DNA from: Lingula anatina
Taxonomy: Eukaryota; Brachiopoda; Lingulata; Lingulida; Lingulidae
Assembly: GCF_001039355.2 (NCBI RefSeq)
Contig: NW_019775805.1
Coordinates: 142,079-206,078 of the forward strand
Reading direction: 5' to 3'
Length of the DNA stretch: 64,000 nucleotides
Shown in pieces: positions 1-11,811 of the stretch; position 1 is the stretch's first letter, and the number at the start of each line of letters is the position of its first letter. A program made the position numbers and the translations under genes. Below the pieces are notes generated by a model. The model was not told where the DNA came from. It ran no database searches and was given only the letters and a program-made list of their open reading frames with translations.

Positions 1-174
1 AGAAAATGAATTTGACTCATTTCAATTAATTTTCTTACTGAGACAATGAACATGGACTCCCTAAGTCCAAAATCCTGGATAAACCATTTTATCACTTAGC
101 ACACAGTGTTTTAATAACATAATATATAATATTATTTTTGAGTTGGGTCTGTTAATTTCTTATGATTATTGCAG

Positions 175-683
175 GGAGGCGGATGAGAAGACCCAGCAGG
201 CTCTGGGGAGACTGTGTAATATTTGGAAGGAAAGAAACGTGTTTGAAAAACATCTCCTGCATGAACTGAAACAGGCGCTATCAGGGAAGAGTGAACCCAA
301 AGGTGGGTAGGATTAAATGTGTCAGAATGTTCTTATTTGGTGAATATTATTTTATTTTTGTACAGCATTGGGCAAATTTTAAAAACATAAAAAACATCTG
401 AAACATTAAGTTGTATGCCTAATCCTTAATATGGTGCTACCCAGAAGAGATGATTTTATGGTGAAAATATAGCCAGAATTGTTTTTACTTCCATATTCAT
501 TAAGCAGACAGGATGAGGGTTATGTTAACCTTAGATATATGATGATTGCAGGTCAATTCACATTATAAAGTAACTGAAGCATATAAAGGAACACAAATGA
601 AGCGCATCCTCCACTTTATTTTATTTGAAGTTTTTCTGTTTCAGAAACATCGTCATCATCATTATTATTATTATTACTACTAC

Positions 684-715
<32 letters not shown>

Positions 716-2659
716 CAGAGGCAGAAGCACCACCAGTGAAGAAGAGCAAGCTAGATCAAACCAAACTAGAACAACTTCCTCTATCTCTGAGAGAGGAGAT
801 AGCAGCAGATATATCAGACTCACCCAAAGAACCTCCTGACGTAAGTTGATATCAACACCATACTCATCAGGCTCAAACTTCAGCACATTTTCTCTGTAAA
901 AAACAATTGTCTTTGATTTTTTTTGTATTTTTTTCTTTCCTTAATTTGAAAGTTATTTTGTTTGTGGTTACATCCAACCAGTAACAAATGTGCTGGTGGC
1001 ACCTTCCTGGGAGATGACCATGACTCTCTAATACTCTAGTCTGACATTGTAGTTGATCTATTTCAACAGTATATGTTTTAAGACTTGGCATGTTTTACCA
1101 CCTTTCTCATCAGAAAATTATAATATTTCTTTTATTTCACTATTTTAATAAAAAAAAACTGAGATAATTGGTGGCAATGATACAGGTATTGAAAAAATTG
1201 CCTCCACTTAACAGTTTAATCAAGAAGTTGATATTTTCGGTTTTACATACTGTTTTTCCCTTTGAACTATTGTTACATTAAATATCTTTCAGGCAGAGGA
1301 GTTAGTTCGAGCTCTACAGGATTTGGAGAACTCTGCATCCACAGATGCTGCCGTCAGGGAAAGAATTGCAGCTCTGCCACCAGAGGTCTCTGATATCGCC
1401 ATGTTGGAGAAGATAAAAGGTAGAACTCTTGAAGTTGCACTGGGCTTCTGATTCTAAGCATTTATTTATATTGTACAGATTTTGATAATGATTTGCTCCT
1501 GTAAACAATATTAATAGCTAATTAAACAGCTGGCATGTTCACAGTATTGTAGGTGAACAAACAAAGATATTTCTTCATTCCAAGATTATCTGTTTGTTTA
1601 ATTAGTTTTTATTTGCCCCAAGATTTAAACACCCACTTGGAAACTTAACGGAAGTGAGATGAGATTAAGACATGGTGAAATTTCATTGATTTTTCTCTGA
1701 CATTGTAAAGTGTTGTTTTTTTTTTTTTAAGACTCTGTTACTGCTTGTTTTCAGCTTTTGTGTATTTTCATTTTCTTCAACTCTCTGTAGCATCATTTCT
1801 TTTCTTCCCTTGAATCAGGCCTTATAAATTTAAAACCACAAATTAACAACATATTCCGCATCCGGCAATAACAGAGCGAATGAGTGTTAGTGTTAGGTAT
1901 CGCTTTGTTGGTGCTAAATAATTTTACAGTGTGTTGGTTAATTTGTGGGTTACGTTGTTAATATAGGCATTAGTGCTAAATGATCTGCAGGTAGTGTTAG
2001 TAAACACTTAATCCATTTATAAGTTCTGTTGAATTATGGGTGTTTGCTTCTAGTGAATTTCTTATTGTATACTGTTGTTTTCTTCCAGACAGGGAAACAG
2101 TGGACAGGTTGAGTCGAGAGGTGGAGGATGCTTCCCTCCTTCTAGCCGAGTACAACTCTCGTTTATCAAAAGAACTGGAAGAAAGAAAACATATAGCGCA
2201 GATGTTAAAAGATTTTATAGCATTCCAAAAAGACCAGCTGACGGAGTCAGAAAAAAGATTAGATGTAAGTTTTTGATCTTTGATCGTGATATGAAAACTG
2301 TGACAAAGTGAGAGAAAATTCCCACTGGAAAAAAATCATGTGACAGTTAGTGCTCCAGTAGTTATTTTTCTCTTATCTCTTATCATACAGAAACAACGTT
2401 ACCCAAACTAAAATTTCCAACAGAAGTTGTCCCTAATGACAAAGACTATTGTAGACTACACAACAAGAAAATACCATAGAATAATGATCATATTGTTTCT
2501 TTTTCCCAGGAATACAAACAAAAGTTGGGTAAAGTGTCCGAGGTACGGAACGAGCTGAGGTCTCACATCCAAAATCTCCCCGACCTGTCCCTGCTACCAG
2601 ATGTCACGGGGGGTCTGAAACCTCTGCCGTCTGCTGGAGACCTCTTCGCCAAAGAATGA
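175..2659 (+). CDS. RPRD1: RPRD1-type RNA polymerase II CTD-binding protein, 3' part
   Basis: This is the C-terminal part of a Regulation of nuclear pre-mRNA domain protein 1 (RPRD1A/B, the latter also called CREPT). The family binds the phosphorylated C-terminal domain of RNA polymerase II in the nucleus and recruits CTD phosphatase activity. Coding exons read from splice sites are 175-302, 719-840, 1293-1419, 2089-2264 and 2510-2659, and the phases join. The first encodes the end of the CID domain (motif LGRLCNIWKERNVFE). The second is a linker with a KKSK patch. The last three form the coiled-coil CREPT-type region (VDRLSREVEDASLLLAEYN, then a heptad-rich stretch) and end in LFAKE before TGA. 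The 5' exons lie before the window. RPRD1A and RPRD1B cannot be told apart here, and invertebrates usually have one gene. Confidence 0.9.
655..716. repeat. (TTA)n microsatellite at a splice acceptor
   Basis: An imperfect ATT/ACT trinucleotide run forms the pyrimidine-poor tract directly before the CAG acceptor of the second visible RPRD1 exon (exon start 719). The repeat itself occupies the usual polypyrimidine tract, so its length could affect splicing. Confidence 0.85.
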
Positions 2660-3013
2660 CAGTAACAGCCGCAGAACTCTGCAGATGTCTGCTGGATTTT
2701 TAAAACAAATATGAGGAAAAGTGACTGGGCGCTGGTGCTTTGAAGTTGTTCTGAAGACTTGGTGAGCAGAACATGAAGATCAGTCATGGTTTACACCAGG
2801 GGGGTGTAAGAGTCGAGGAACAGAGGTGAAAAGATGCATTTCTTGGGCGCATTTTTCCCCCGAGGACAATTGATTTGTTCCTCTAAGGTATCAAGGTTTG
2901 TTCTGGCCATTGTGATCTTAGTTGTGCTGTTTCTTATCTCTAGAATAGCACATAAAATAAAATGATTGGGATTTATTTTATTGGCCTTTTTTATTGCAAA
3001 GCTTTGTTTCCAC

Positions 3014-3019
3014 AATAAA
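3014..3019 (+). terminator. Poly(A) signal of RPRD1
   Basis: AATAAA lies about 355 bases after the RPRD1 stop codon, following an AT-rich 3' UTR. It is the first canonical hexamer at a plausible distance. Confidence 0.6.
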
Positions 3020-4199
3020 GTGCCATCTTCTTTATGTCTCTGTTAAGTTGTTCTGCAGCATTGTTGACAGTACTTTATCTAATGCTATGTTGTTCTCTAC
3101 CTGACAATTTTTTTCTCTTTTCGTCACAGACTTTGCTACAAAAATTTGATAAGAGCAAAAATTAGATGCCAAAGCATTTTTTTCTGCTATTATGTAAGGT
3201 TTAATTATAACTTTAATGCTATGGTATGTTGTAAAACAGACTGCAGATGGTAAGATCTTATTATGTAAGCATGGTTTTATCTGGTGGGAAGGTTCACGAG
3301 GGTGTGTCAAGATTGAGAAAGGGCAATAACATACTTGACATCTTTGCATGTTTGAATGAAAATGTGAATTGATTATACACAACTGGGATGCAAAAATCAT
3401 CTTTCTTTGAGACTGAAAGAATTTTTTTGTAAGTTATTATGTAGAATAACGTGGATGGGAACTTAGTTTTAGCAATTCTTTTGTTTGTGAGTTAATGTCA
3501 TGGGGTTGGCATCTTCAAAAAAGTAAGATATTTTAACCTGGTTAAGTGTGTATCCGTGCTGCTAAAATGTAGTGTGATGACAGTATTTCCATTTGATGTC
3601 GTTTAATTTATATTGAAAAGGAAGTGCATCTGTTGTATGGTGGGTTAAATGTCTTATTTCTTTTTTCCATTTTTGCATGTACCATTATTTTCCCATAGCA
3701 GCAACACTCGGATGTTATTGTAACCATCTGTGTTTTCAGTGTCAATTGCTCTTCTATCATTCTCACTTTTTAAAATGTATGTTATTATTCCCAGGGTCTG
3801 TAAATCTGCATGTTAAAATCTAAAGCAGGTCATGCGTCATCAAGGCGTTTTCATTTCTACAAAATGCAATAAGTTATTGGAAGATTATAAAGATCTAACA
3901 AAAAATGAAATTATTGATTGCTTGTTATTCAGTTCTTGTTTAAAAGAATATTTTTTCAAGAAATAACCTGGACATGTATCTTCAATGTTACTAATATGTA
4001 ATGTTTTTCATTAATGAACAACATGAGCTTTGCTGAAATTATTAGGGTAAGGATAATGGAATGAATGCAGTTTTAAATGCATTTAATTGTACCATATGAT
4101 TTTCTTAATTGAGGAAAAAATTCACCTGCCCTTGTATTTTATAGATGTATTCCCACTGTTAAAACGCAAAAGATTCCCAATAGTTGAGAGGCGACACGT

Positions 4200-4414
4200 T
4201 AAGCCCCCTTACGCTGGGCGGCGTCCTTTCTGCGTCCACGAAGTACGGCCCTGTTTGAGAATAAAAAAATAAGAATACTTAACGTGCCGACAACCGGCCG
4301 ATCATTGAGGTTTCATTTAGCAACCAAAGCGATGCTTGTGCCTCTTTTCTACCACCACAGCGATGCCAGTTTCATGGTCGCAGAAAGGACGCCGTCCAGT
4401 GTAAAGGAGGTTTT
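4200..4414. mobile_element. MITE family 2 (TIR around CACTGGACGGCGTCC), lone copy
   Basis: A roughly 215-base element with inverted ends: GGCGGCGTCCTTTCTGCGTC on the left and AGGACGCCGTCCAGTGTAAAGG on the right in complementary form. Three further copies occur at about 29690, 34489 and 51607, inside the mytimycin-like duplication. No coding capacity is seen. It is non-autonomous and its superfamily is uncertain. Confidence 0.75.
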
Positions 4415-4924
4415 AATAAATGCAGTAAAATGGAAGCATTCTATTTCTGAGAACATATTACCTGACTAGCTAGGTACCGACAGTCTCATTCTCTATTGTG
4501 CCTGTGAAAGAAAGCACTTTCATTTCGTATCAAGGGCAAAGTTTTGCGTCTGTAAGGACATTAAATGTCGTTTACTTTGTAACTGGTAGTAAACATTTCA
4601 ATTGTTCATTTACTGGGTATGAATAAATTGTTATTGAATACAAGGAACGTTACGTGTAGAGTTTTAGTTACTCTTTAAGTTACCGCGGACAGTTTTCAGT
4701 CATTGTCTTTCTCGTGATCATCGTTTAAGTCTGTAAGCGCCTAAAGAAATTATAGCCTTTGAATACAAAGTTGATTCCAGACAAAATGTGTGTAAAGGTC
4801 GACGTTTGCACTATAATTTTGTTCCACACGGGAAGATAGCATTAATCAGATGGTTGGAGACTCGGTGTCAAGCACGAGAGAGGTACATGTGATACTGAAT
4901 CAGGTGTAACAGGAATTGAAGTCC

Positions 4925-5080
4925 GCTAGGAATAGTAGTCTGCATCCCATTACTTTGTACAGTTGACACTCGTCCCATATACTAAACCCAATACTCCAAC
5001 TAACCCTTACTATACCTGTATTAATCATATTGGAGCCCGGACTTCCATTCCTAGGACTTCCATTCCTGTTACACCTGTAC
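4925..5080. repeat. Repeat family 5 (CCGGACTTCCATTCCTAGGA)
   Basis: A roughly 150-base repeat with an inverted GGAATGGAAGTCC / GGACTTCCATTCC core and an internal block matching ACTCCGACTAACCCTAACCTG. Other copies are at 22079-22230, 34745-34850 plus 35745-35800 (one copy split by another element), and 51890-52025. It is probably a MITE. Confidence 0.65.
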
Positions 5081-8000
5081 TGGCCAGCTCGTCCCAGATT
5101 GTCCCACTCACGTCACACTAACCCTAACATGTACCGCTTAAATGGAGGACGGACTCTAAGACCGCTCAGTTCCTTATCATACGTAGTGATTGTCCAAACC
5201 GGTTTTCTAGTTCACTCGGGTGACCTGCTGCTTGGCTGGTGGTTTTGGCCATGGTAATCGGCCGACGGTCAAAAGACGTTTTTTCCACCCTTGTACAATA
5301 TTGTGGAAAGCCCTTTCTTTCAACCTGTGACATTCAGATGACCTTGCCGCCTTTTCATAATTCTTTGATTTACTCGAAAATAAGGTGAAGTTTAAAAAAG
5401 AGCTTGGCGGAATACTTGAGGGAAGAACCGTTGGAACCTTTTTTATAACATCTTTTTGAAAAATTAACATCCTTTACATGTATCAATCCAAGAGCCAAAA
5501 TTATATCCTCGAAGCATGTTGTAAGCAAATAAAAATATAAAAAATAAAACTTTTTTTCCACCCAAAATTCACGTTTGATTCTAATTTGAAAATGGATCCT
5601 TTTCGTGTTAAGAGTATTTAGATATGTTACTGAAATAGTTGAAGCGGTCTGAAAATGAATATAGTATGTTTATCATATTCATTTATGTTACATCATCTGA
5701 TGTATAACGGCTTTTTGACATCTCTCGCACCCTCCCTGACCACTCCATATCACCCTGTCGCTTTAATAAATACAGAGATATCATCTCTTGATGGATTTTC
5801 TCGTCTCTTGTCATGTTAACGTTCTTTTTTCAATTTACATGAAATATAATTGTACCCCCCCCCCCCCCATAAAAAAGAAATAAAATAACTAAATAATTAC
5901 ATAAATAAAGATTTGTCGCGTTACTTAAAGGAAGGGATGAGATTAAAGTAATAACACTAAATCAGTTTTTTTTTCTTTCATGTCTATATTTCCTGACGAG
6001 GCTCATTTTAAATGAGGAGTCACATGCCCCGATATATACAACCGAGCAACACTTTAAATTACACGTTTGAATACGTCGTACCTGACACTGCGTTTTTCTA
6101 TTACTTTTTTTATATCACACATTACTGCTGTGTCATTTTGACCCAAGATACCTAAACTTGAAAACAACGTCATTCACATTAAGGTGGGGCGTGCACATTT
6201 AGTTCACTATCTTGTATCACGTACACGTAGGACAAAACAAAAAAGAAAAATGGCGATGATAAGCTCCCAAGTGTTTCCTGGTCGTCATTTCTTCATGATA
6301 TGTTAATTGTACAAATGACAATCAGCACAGCTTCAACAAAAAGATGTAATGCTGATTAATTAATTAATTAATTAAGATAGCTGCTCTTGCTCTCATCACG
6401 TTTGCCTCTGTGTGCGAATTACTATGATAAAATCTCAAAACCTCGCTCTAACTTATGAATATTTATAAAAAAAGCAACATGGAACGCCGAGATATCCCTC
6501 CGCTAAAATGAACTCATCCATCTGAAGCGACATTTGCATGATTTTAATGATGCTGCGTGCGCCCGAGGACTGCAGCAGACGACACTAGAATACGACGTGG
6601 TACTAACAGCTGCAGGACAGCCACGGGTAAGTAGAGTACGTCGCGGTGTTTTGTTTTGATTTTTTTCTCCTTGCTTTTTATAATCTTTACTTCTTATTGG
6701 TGTGAGATGCATATTTTTGGGTAATATGAATGAAGTTACAAAAAAATTATGAGCATGTTTTACGTAAATAGCTCGCTTTAATAACTTTGGTATATAATAA
6801 TTTCCATATATAACAGTGAGACACACTGAGATTCGTTCATATTTTAGTAATTTTGTAAAGCTTAATGCAGCCAAACAGCCATTGATATTTCTATGAGAAG
6901 AAAGTTACTAATGGACAAAACTTGAAACAGTTTATGCTGCACCCTATAAAGTCGTGAACTCCATTAACGTGTGAAAATCAAGCAAGAGTTAAAAGTCAAC
7001 CTCATACCCTGACTATATTCATAACATCATCAGTGTCACGCGAGCCAGACGACATGGGATCTCTATTGCTAAAGAACAAACATAGTGGATTTTTTTTGCC
7101 TCTGGAATGGACATTAAATTTCTACAGGTAACGACTTAGGGAGAGAATAATAACACAGGTAGATAACGCCGCGGAGAGATACATATCAACGCTTGTTTCC
7201 TCGTCCGAAAACTGCTGCTTGGTATCCTACCCAGCAATTTGCATGAATCTTAAACTATTTCCTCTACGATATGTTGTATAAGACGTTATGAAGACACACG
7301 TGTTTGTATAGGAATGGATGGGAGTGTAAGGTTCAAAACGCTATTCTCTTCGGTATAGATATAGCACATGTAAAAATATAAACACGACGATGTTTTCAAC
7401 TCAATTTTCAATATTTGTTCTTCGCAAAGGAAATGTAGAAACAGGTAATTACTGGCTTATCACCGATCCATGCAGAAACTCTTATGCAGATAATGATTTT
7501 CAATCTTAATTAGAGGCCTGACGCTGAATGTGTGAAGCATTTGTAAATGTTAAGTATTTGTAAAATAAAATAAAATAAAATAAAACAAAAGGTGCTGCAA
7601 AGGGATGACGTAGAAAATTTCTGTTATTAAATCAATTTTATGCTTATGGTGATTCACAAAAGTGGACTACAAATTAATGCTTCTGCAAATATGCGTATAG
7701 GTCACCGTGAAAAAACGAAATAGAAAACATATATTTGTTACTAGGCGAAAGAGAAAGCTTTAACGTTGTTAACATGCCCTGTCGCACATGGCGCTGTTTG
7801 AGGTCGTAAAATTAATATGCAGGGATAATGAAGCGAGGCGTGATAAAAATATAAATGCGAAACGTGTCTTCTCTGCATCTGTAACGGTAACTCAACAATT
7901 TATCGGCCGATTGCAAGGAAGTCGTTGGGCACTCAGCATGTCGCCCAAGTAACTTCCCCTATGCGTTGAAATACACGAGTGCTTCATATTGCCATATGTA

Positions 8001-8339
8001 TTGTGATCGGCACGACTGAGTTTGATCCTAATGCCGAAAAGCGTGTAGGTCGCTTAGAAGTCGGTCCAAATTGTCCCAGTGTACTTACACCCGGTGTCCA
8101 AACCAAGTGTCGCCAGCTGATCACCTCCAGCAGGCCATCTAAGTATAAACAGGATTGTATATATAAAACACGTTATGCAATCGTGATATTCTAGCAGGCT
8201 ATTAATGACTAAAACAATCTCCCCGGCAGTCTTTGTCTACCTGCTTTTCACCTAGAAATCGCTCAAAATTTAATTAGTTAGAATTTATAACATGGCAAAA
8301 TGTTGCTGCTGTGAGCTTCAGCATGCCGGTTGCATACTC

Positions 8340-8340
<1 letters not shown>

Positions 8341-8391
<51 letters not shown>

Positions 8392-8412
8392 GTGTGTGTG
8401 TGTGGGGGGGGT
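8341..8412. repeat. (CT)n followed by (TG)n and poly-G
   Basis: A CT dinucleotide run of about 45 bases passes into TG repeats and a short G run. It is a simple microsatellite. Confidence 0.95.
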
Positions 8413-8787
8413 TAGAGTATGTGTTTGTTTGCGTGTTCTTCTGTATTAACATCATCGTCATGACATATTAAAAATCACCTTGCATGATGCCGCAGTGCAC
8501 GTTAGAAATCTGTGAGTCAACATCATAGGTAATAAGTCTTCTTAAAACAATAATAGCCCGCGACAACACTAATAGCGTCTTAATTTTGGCAAAGCACGGT
8601 GGTTTATACCTTTGATACCAAATAATAATAATAACAATAAAAGGAATGGTAATGGTATTAGGCGAGGGAAAATTGTTTAGTTCATGACATGACAGGTTTA
8701 AGAGCTCTAAACTACAGGAAAAGCATAGACAAACATCTTTGGGACCATTCCCAGTACCGCACTTACTATCTCCGGGATTCTCCCTGA

Positions 8788-9010
8788 GGGTGCATTCCCA
8801 GAGATTTAGATCGATCCAGAGATTAAGATTTAGATCGACCTAACTCTCTGGGGGTTCACGCTAAATTGCAGTCAGCCGAGCGCGCACCATAGCTAAATAC
8901 CCCCTTACAGCTTTTAGAAGGCGGGACAGACGCTTAAGCCGGCTAAGCTAACAGAAATCAAGTGAGACTCCCCACAGGGATAGATCGATCTAAAATCTAT
9001 GGGAATGGGG
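8788..9010. mobile_element. MITE family 3 (GGGTGCATTCCCAGAG / AGATCGATC)
   Basis: About 220 bases running from GGGTGCATTCCCAGAGATTT to GATCTAAAATCTATGGGAATGGGG, with inverted termini and nested AGATCGATCT palindromes. Copies occur at 43583-43799 (inverted) and 55499-55721 (direct). The 43.6 kb copy has an identifiable empty site, which proves mobility. Confidence 0.85.
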
Positions 9011-9019
9011 TCTTATTTG

Positions 9020-9210
9020 CAATCAACTTAAGCGGCTTATATGTCCGTCTACTCTACTGAAGCTGCTAGGGGGAAATTAATAATGGTTTAGCAGCTTCAG
9101 TAGGCGTGCCAGACATCTAAGCCGCTGAAGCTGAAGCAGGTTAGCGAGACATCCCTTGGAGATGGATCGATCCTGTTAGATCGATCCGGGTATGGGAATC
9201 CAGTCTTTGT
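9020..9210. mobile_element. MITE family 4 (related to family 3)
   Basis: It directly follows the family 3 copy. It shares the AGATCGATC motifs and a hairpin made of AAGCGGCTTA-type arms around an AGCAGCTTCAGTAGGCGTG block. Relatives lie at 21219-21487, 32517-32748 and 49466-49712. Confidence 0.65.
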
Positions 9211-9421
9211 CTTTCAAGTTGTTTGTATAAGAATGATGCGAGGCTCGTGATTGGTAACCATTAAGTCACGATGAAAACATTTAATATCTCATCAGTGGCG
9301 AAAAAATACATCAGTCTAGGAGGTCACGCGCGGAGTTCACACAGTCGTACTGGTAAGAAATGTGGATGAATTTCGTACGGGATGAAGGCAGTTATATAAG
9401 AACAACAACAGCAGCACGAGC

Positions 9422-9422
<1 letters not shown>

Positions 9423-9463
<41 letters not shown>

Positions 9464-9472
9464 TAATAATTG
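9423..9472. repeat. (AAT)n microsatellite
   Basis: An uninterrupted AAT run. It creates the poly-Leu and poly-Tyr artefacts seen in the reverse frames. Confidence 0.95.
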
Positions 9473-10402
9473 ATAATGTGTTTAGATCCAGCGGTTTGAA
9501 GGAATGAAATTAACATTAGATACAAAACAGCGACGATAAACATAAGGGAAACATTTCTATACGCGTTCAAAATCCATTTCGTCTTATTTGGTTTGTCTAT
9601 TTCGTGACACTGCAGATATACCGCACTTTCAGTGGCTGAGTCATATGTTTAATAACAAGGTGGTGTTGACCTATGCTAGAAGTTAAAATATTCTTGACTT
9701 CTTTAAAAAAGTCAAACCAGTTAAGAATTCGTGTAAACTGCATTTGTTTAAAACACAAGGACCGGCTCTGTCTGTTCGTGATTTTCACCTTCAACAAGAT
9801 AGAACAGCAGCGAAGGGCGGAATATGAATTGAGAACTGCAAAATCTACATTTGAGATCTGCTACCTGCACAAGGTGCTGGATCTAATGACACATTTGGGA
9901 ATAAAACTCCCTCTCTTTAACTGTGAGGAAATTATGCACTTGTATCGAAATATAACTGATAAGCGCTTCATGAAGACCGCGTGATTGTTCCTCTACAGTT
10001 AATAGTAAAGCGATAGCACCCGCAGGAAATTTTGTCCCAAAGATATTTCCATAAACGTTGAATCAGATATGTGCCTTAAGTATGGGACTTATTAATATGT
10101 ACCGTTAAATATCGGTATGAAGGGGTCGAATGCTACGAAATTAGGAATAAATGCGTCTACTGTTTATGCTCAAAATCTGCAGGGCCTGCGTCTTATCTTG
10201 TGTCGATAATAAGAATGATTTAGTAAATTGTGGTAAAGAGTAAATGCCAGTATTCAAAGCAATGCAGAATAATAACAGACTGAGAGAAGAATAATTAATG
10301 AGATCAAATAGAGGGTGCTAACGGAATGTTGGATCATAACAAAATGCTGCTTTAAATATCAGATCCCAGTTCAACTTTTATTTCTGTTGTTTTCAGTAGA
10401 CC

Positions 10403-10467
10403 ATGTTACACGTGAAAGTTGTGGCACTGCTGACTTTTCTAGCAGTCGTAAGTCAAGGTAAGTTTTC

Positions 10468-10501
<34 letters not shown>

Positions 10502-11763
10502 ACGATGATGGTAATGGTGTTGATGATAATAAAAATGGTGATATTGCTGCTGTTGATGGTGACAATATTTATATAATTCTAAAATTCATGGAAAATACTC
10601 ATTAAGGGATACAAATGATCGATTGAGATAAAAAAAATGTCGTTTTAAAGGAAAGTGTTGTTAAGGTAAAACGCTAGGGATTATTTTAACATACAACGAC
10701 CACTTTATTAAAAGTTATAAATAAACTCTGGAAACTCTACACAACACCCTTCCTTTATAGACCGAAGTGATAGGTAAACTAACTTGAATAATGAGTTCAT
10801 GAGATAAGTTCACACTACTTTCTAGTTTTAGGTTGTCACCAAATTTTTTTTACGAAAATAACCGAAATTTAGTGCAAACCTAACTTCTCATCATTACATT
10901 TTAAAATAATTGAACATCTTGTCATTTATCTTAACATCACCTCTATGCTTGCAGATAAACTGATATACTCTCTGATAATAATAATTGCAAATGCTAATTT
11001 TGCGGTATTGGAGAAAATTACCACGTGGTATGATAGTCACAGATGATAATAATTTATCAATTTTAACGAATTGACACCCTAGAAAACTTAACAACTGTTT
11101 TGATAACTTACACGATTCAATTCACGACTCACATATGAAATTCGGAGTACAAAATAATTGAAATAATGATAATAAAATAACAACAATAATGATAGAAAAT
11201 AATAAAGATATGATAATAAATGATATTCTTCACACCTTGAAAAGGCCTCACAGAATACTTTTTAGAGCCTCAGTGAAAAGTGACCTAGTAACCTTGTATA
11301 ACTGTCACTTTGAACTCCCTATCTTCCCATGGTGCCTGACACCAACAGGTAGCCCTGATATTCCTAGTGATATGTCACTATAACAACCAGCTGACGTTAT
11401 ACTCTGTGGTTTGTAAAAGACACAGTATGTATTTACGTCTACCTCCAATCTCTTATTAACATACCCCTTTTTGTGGCATGTAATTATTATGGAAAGTGTT
11501 ATTGTTATCTTTCCCCATCGGTTTTGAGGGATGTACGGGTATATCTGAAATCTTCTACATTTGAATTTTTTGAGAAAGACGATTTGTCGAATAACATGAT
11601 AAACTTGATTAAGGCTATTAGTTCTTTAATTTGATGTCTTGTTTTGGATCCTTATATTTGTATTCTAATTCACTTAGCACACATGTTAAATGTGTTGGAT
11701 AAACAATCATAGTGCAGGTTTCTTTGATTAAAGTTTAGGTAGTGAATTGTGTGGGTGGAATGC

Positions 11764-11811
<48 letters not shown>

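Larger units (their letters stand above)
3020..10395. other. Intergenic region with scattered repeats
   Basis: No coding exon can be supported here. Open frames are short and lack codon or domain character. The stretch holds a poly-C run (about 5857-5869), a TAAT run near 6357, a TAAAA run near 7563, a long CT run (8341-8385) followed by TG, and an AAT run (9423-9470). It also holds several of the MITEs listed separately. The 5' UTR exon and promoter of the Kunitz gene should lie near its right end: the acceptor just before 10397 implies an upstream non-coding exon that I could not place. Confidence 0.6.

Noticed and set aside
546-849. Tyr-rich and Ile-rich open frames across the TTA repeat near the RPRD1 exon
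   Set aside because: Products of translating a microsatellite. Only the part after the CAG at 716-718 is exon.
8341-8412. Regular short repeats considered as a CRISPR-like array
   Set aside because: It is a plain dinucleotide run with no spacers, in a eukaryotic genome.
9337-9570. Leu-rich minus-strand frame resembling a membrane helix
   Set aside because: The hydrophobic run is the AAT microsatellite read in reverse.
9673-9984. 103-codon open frame upstream of the Kunitz gene
   Set aside because: No domain, no splice context and no biased codon use. Length is within chance for this AT-rich DNA.
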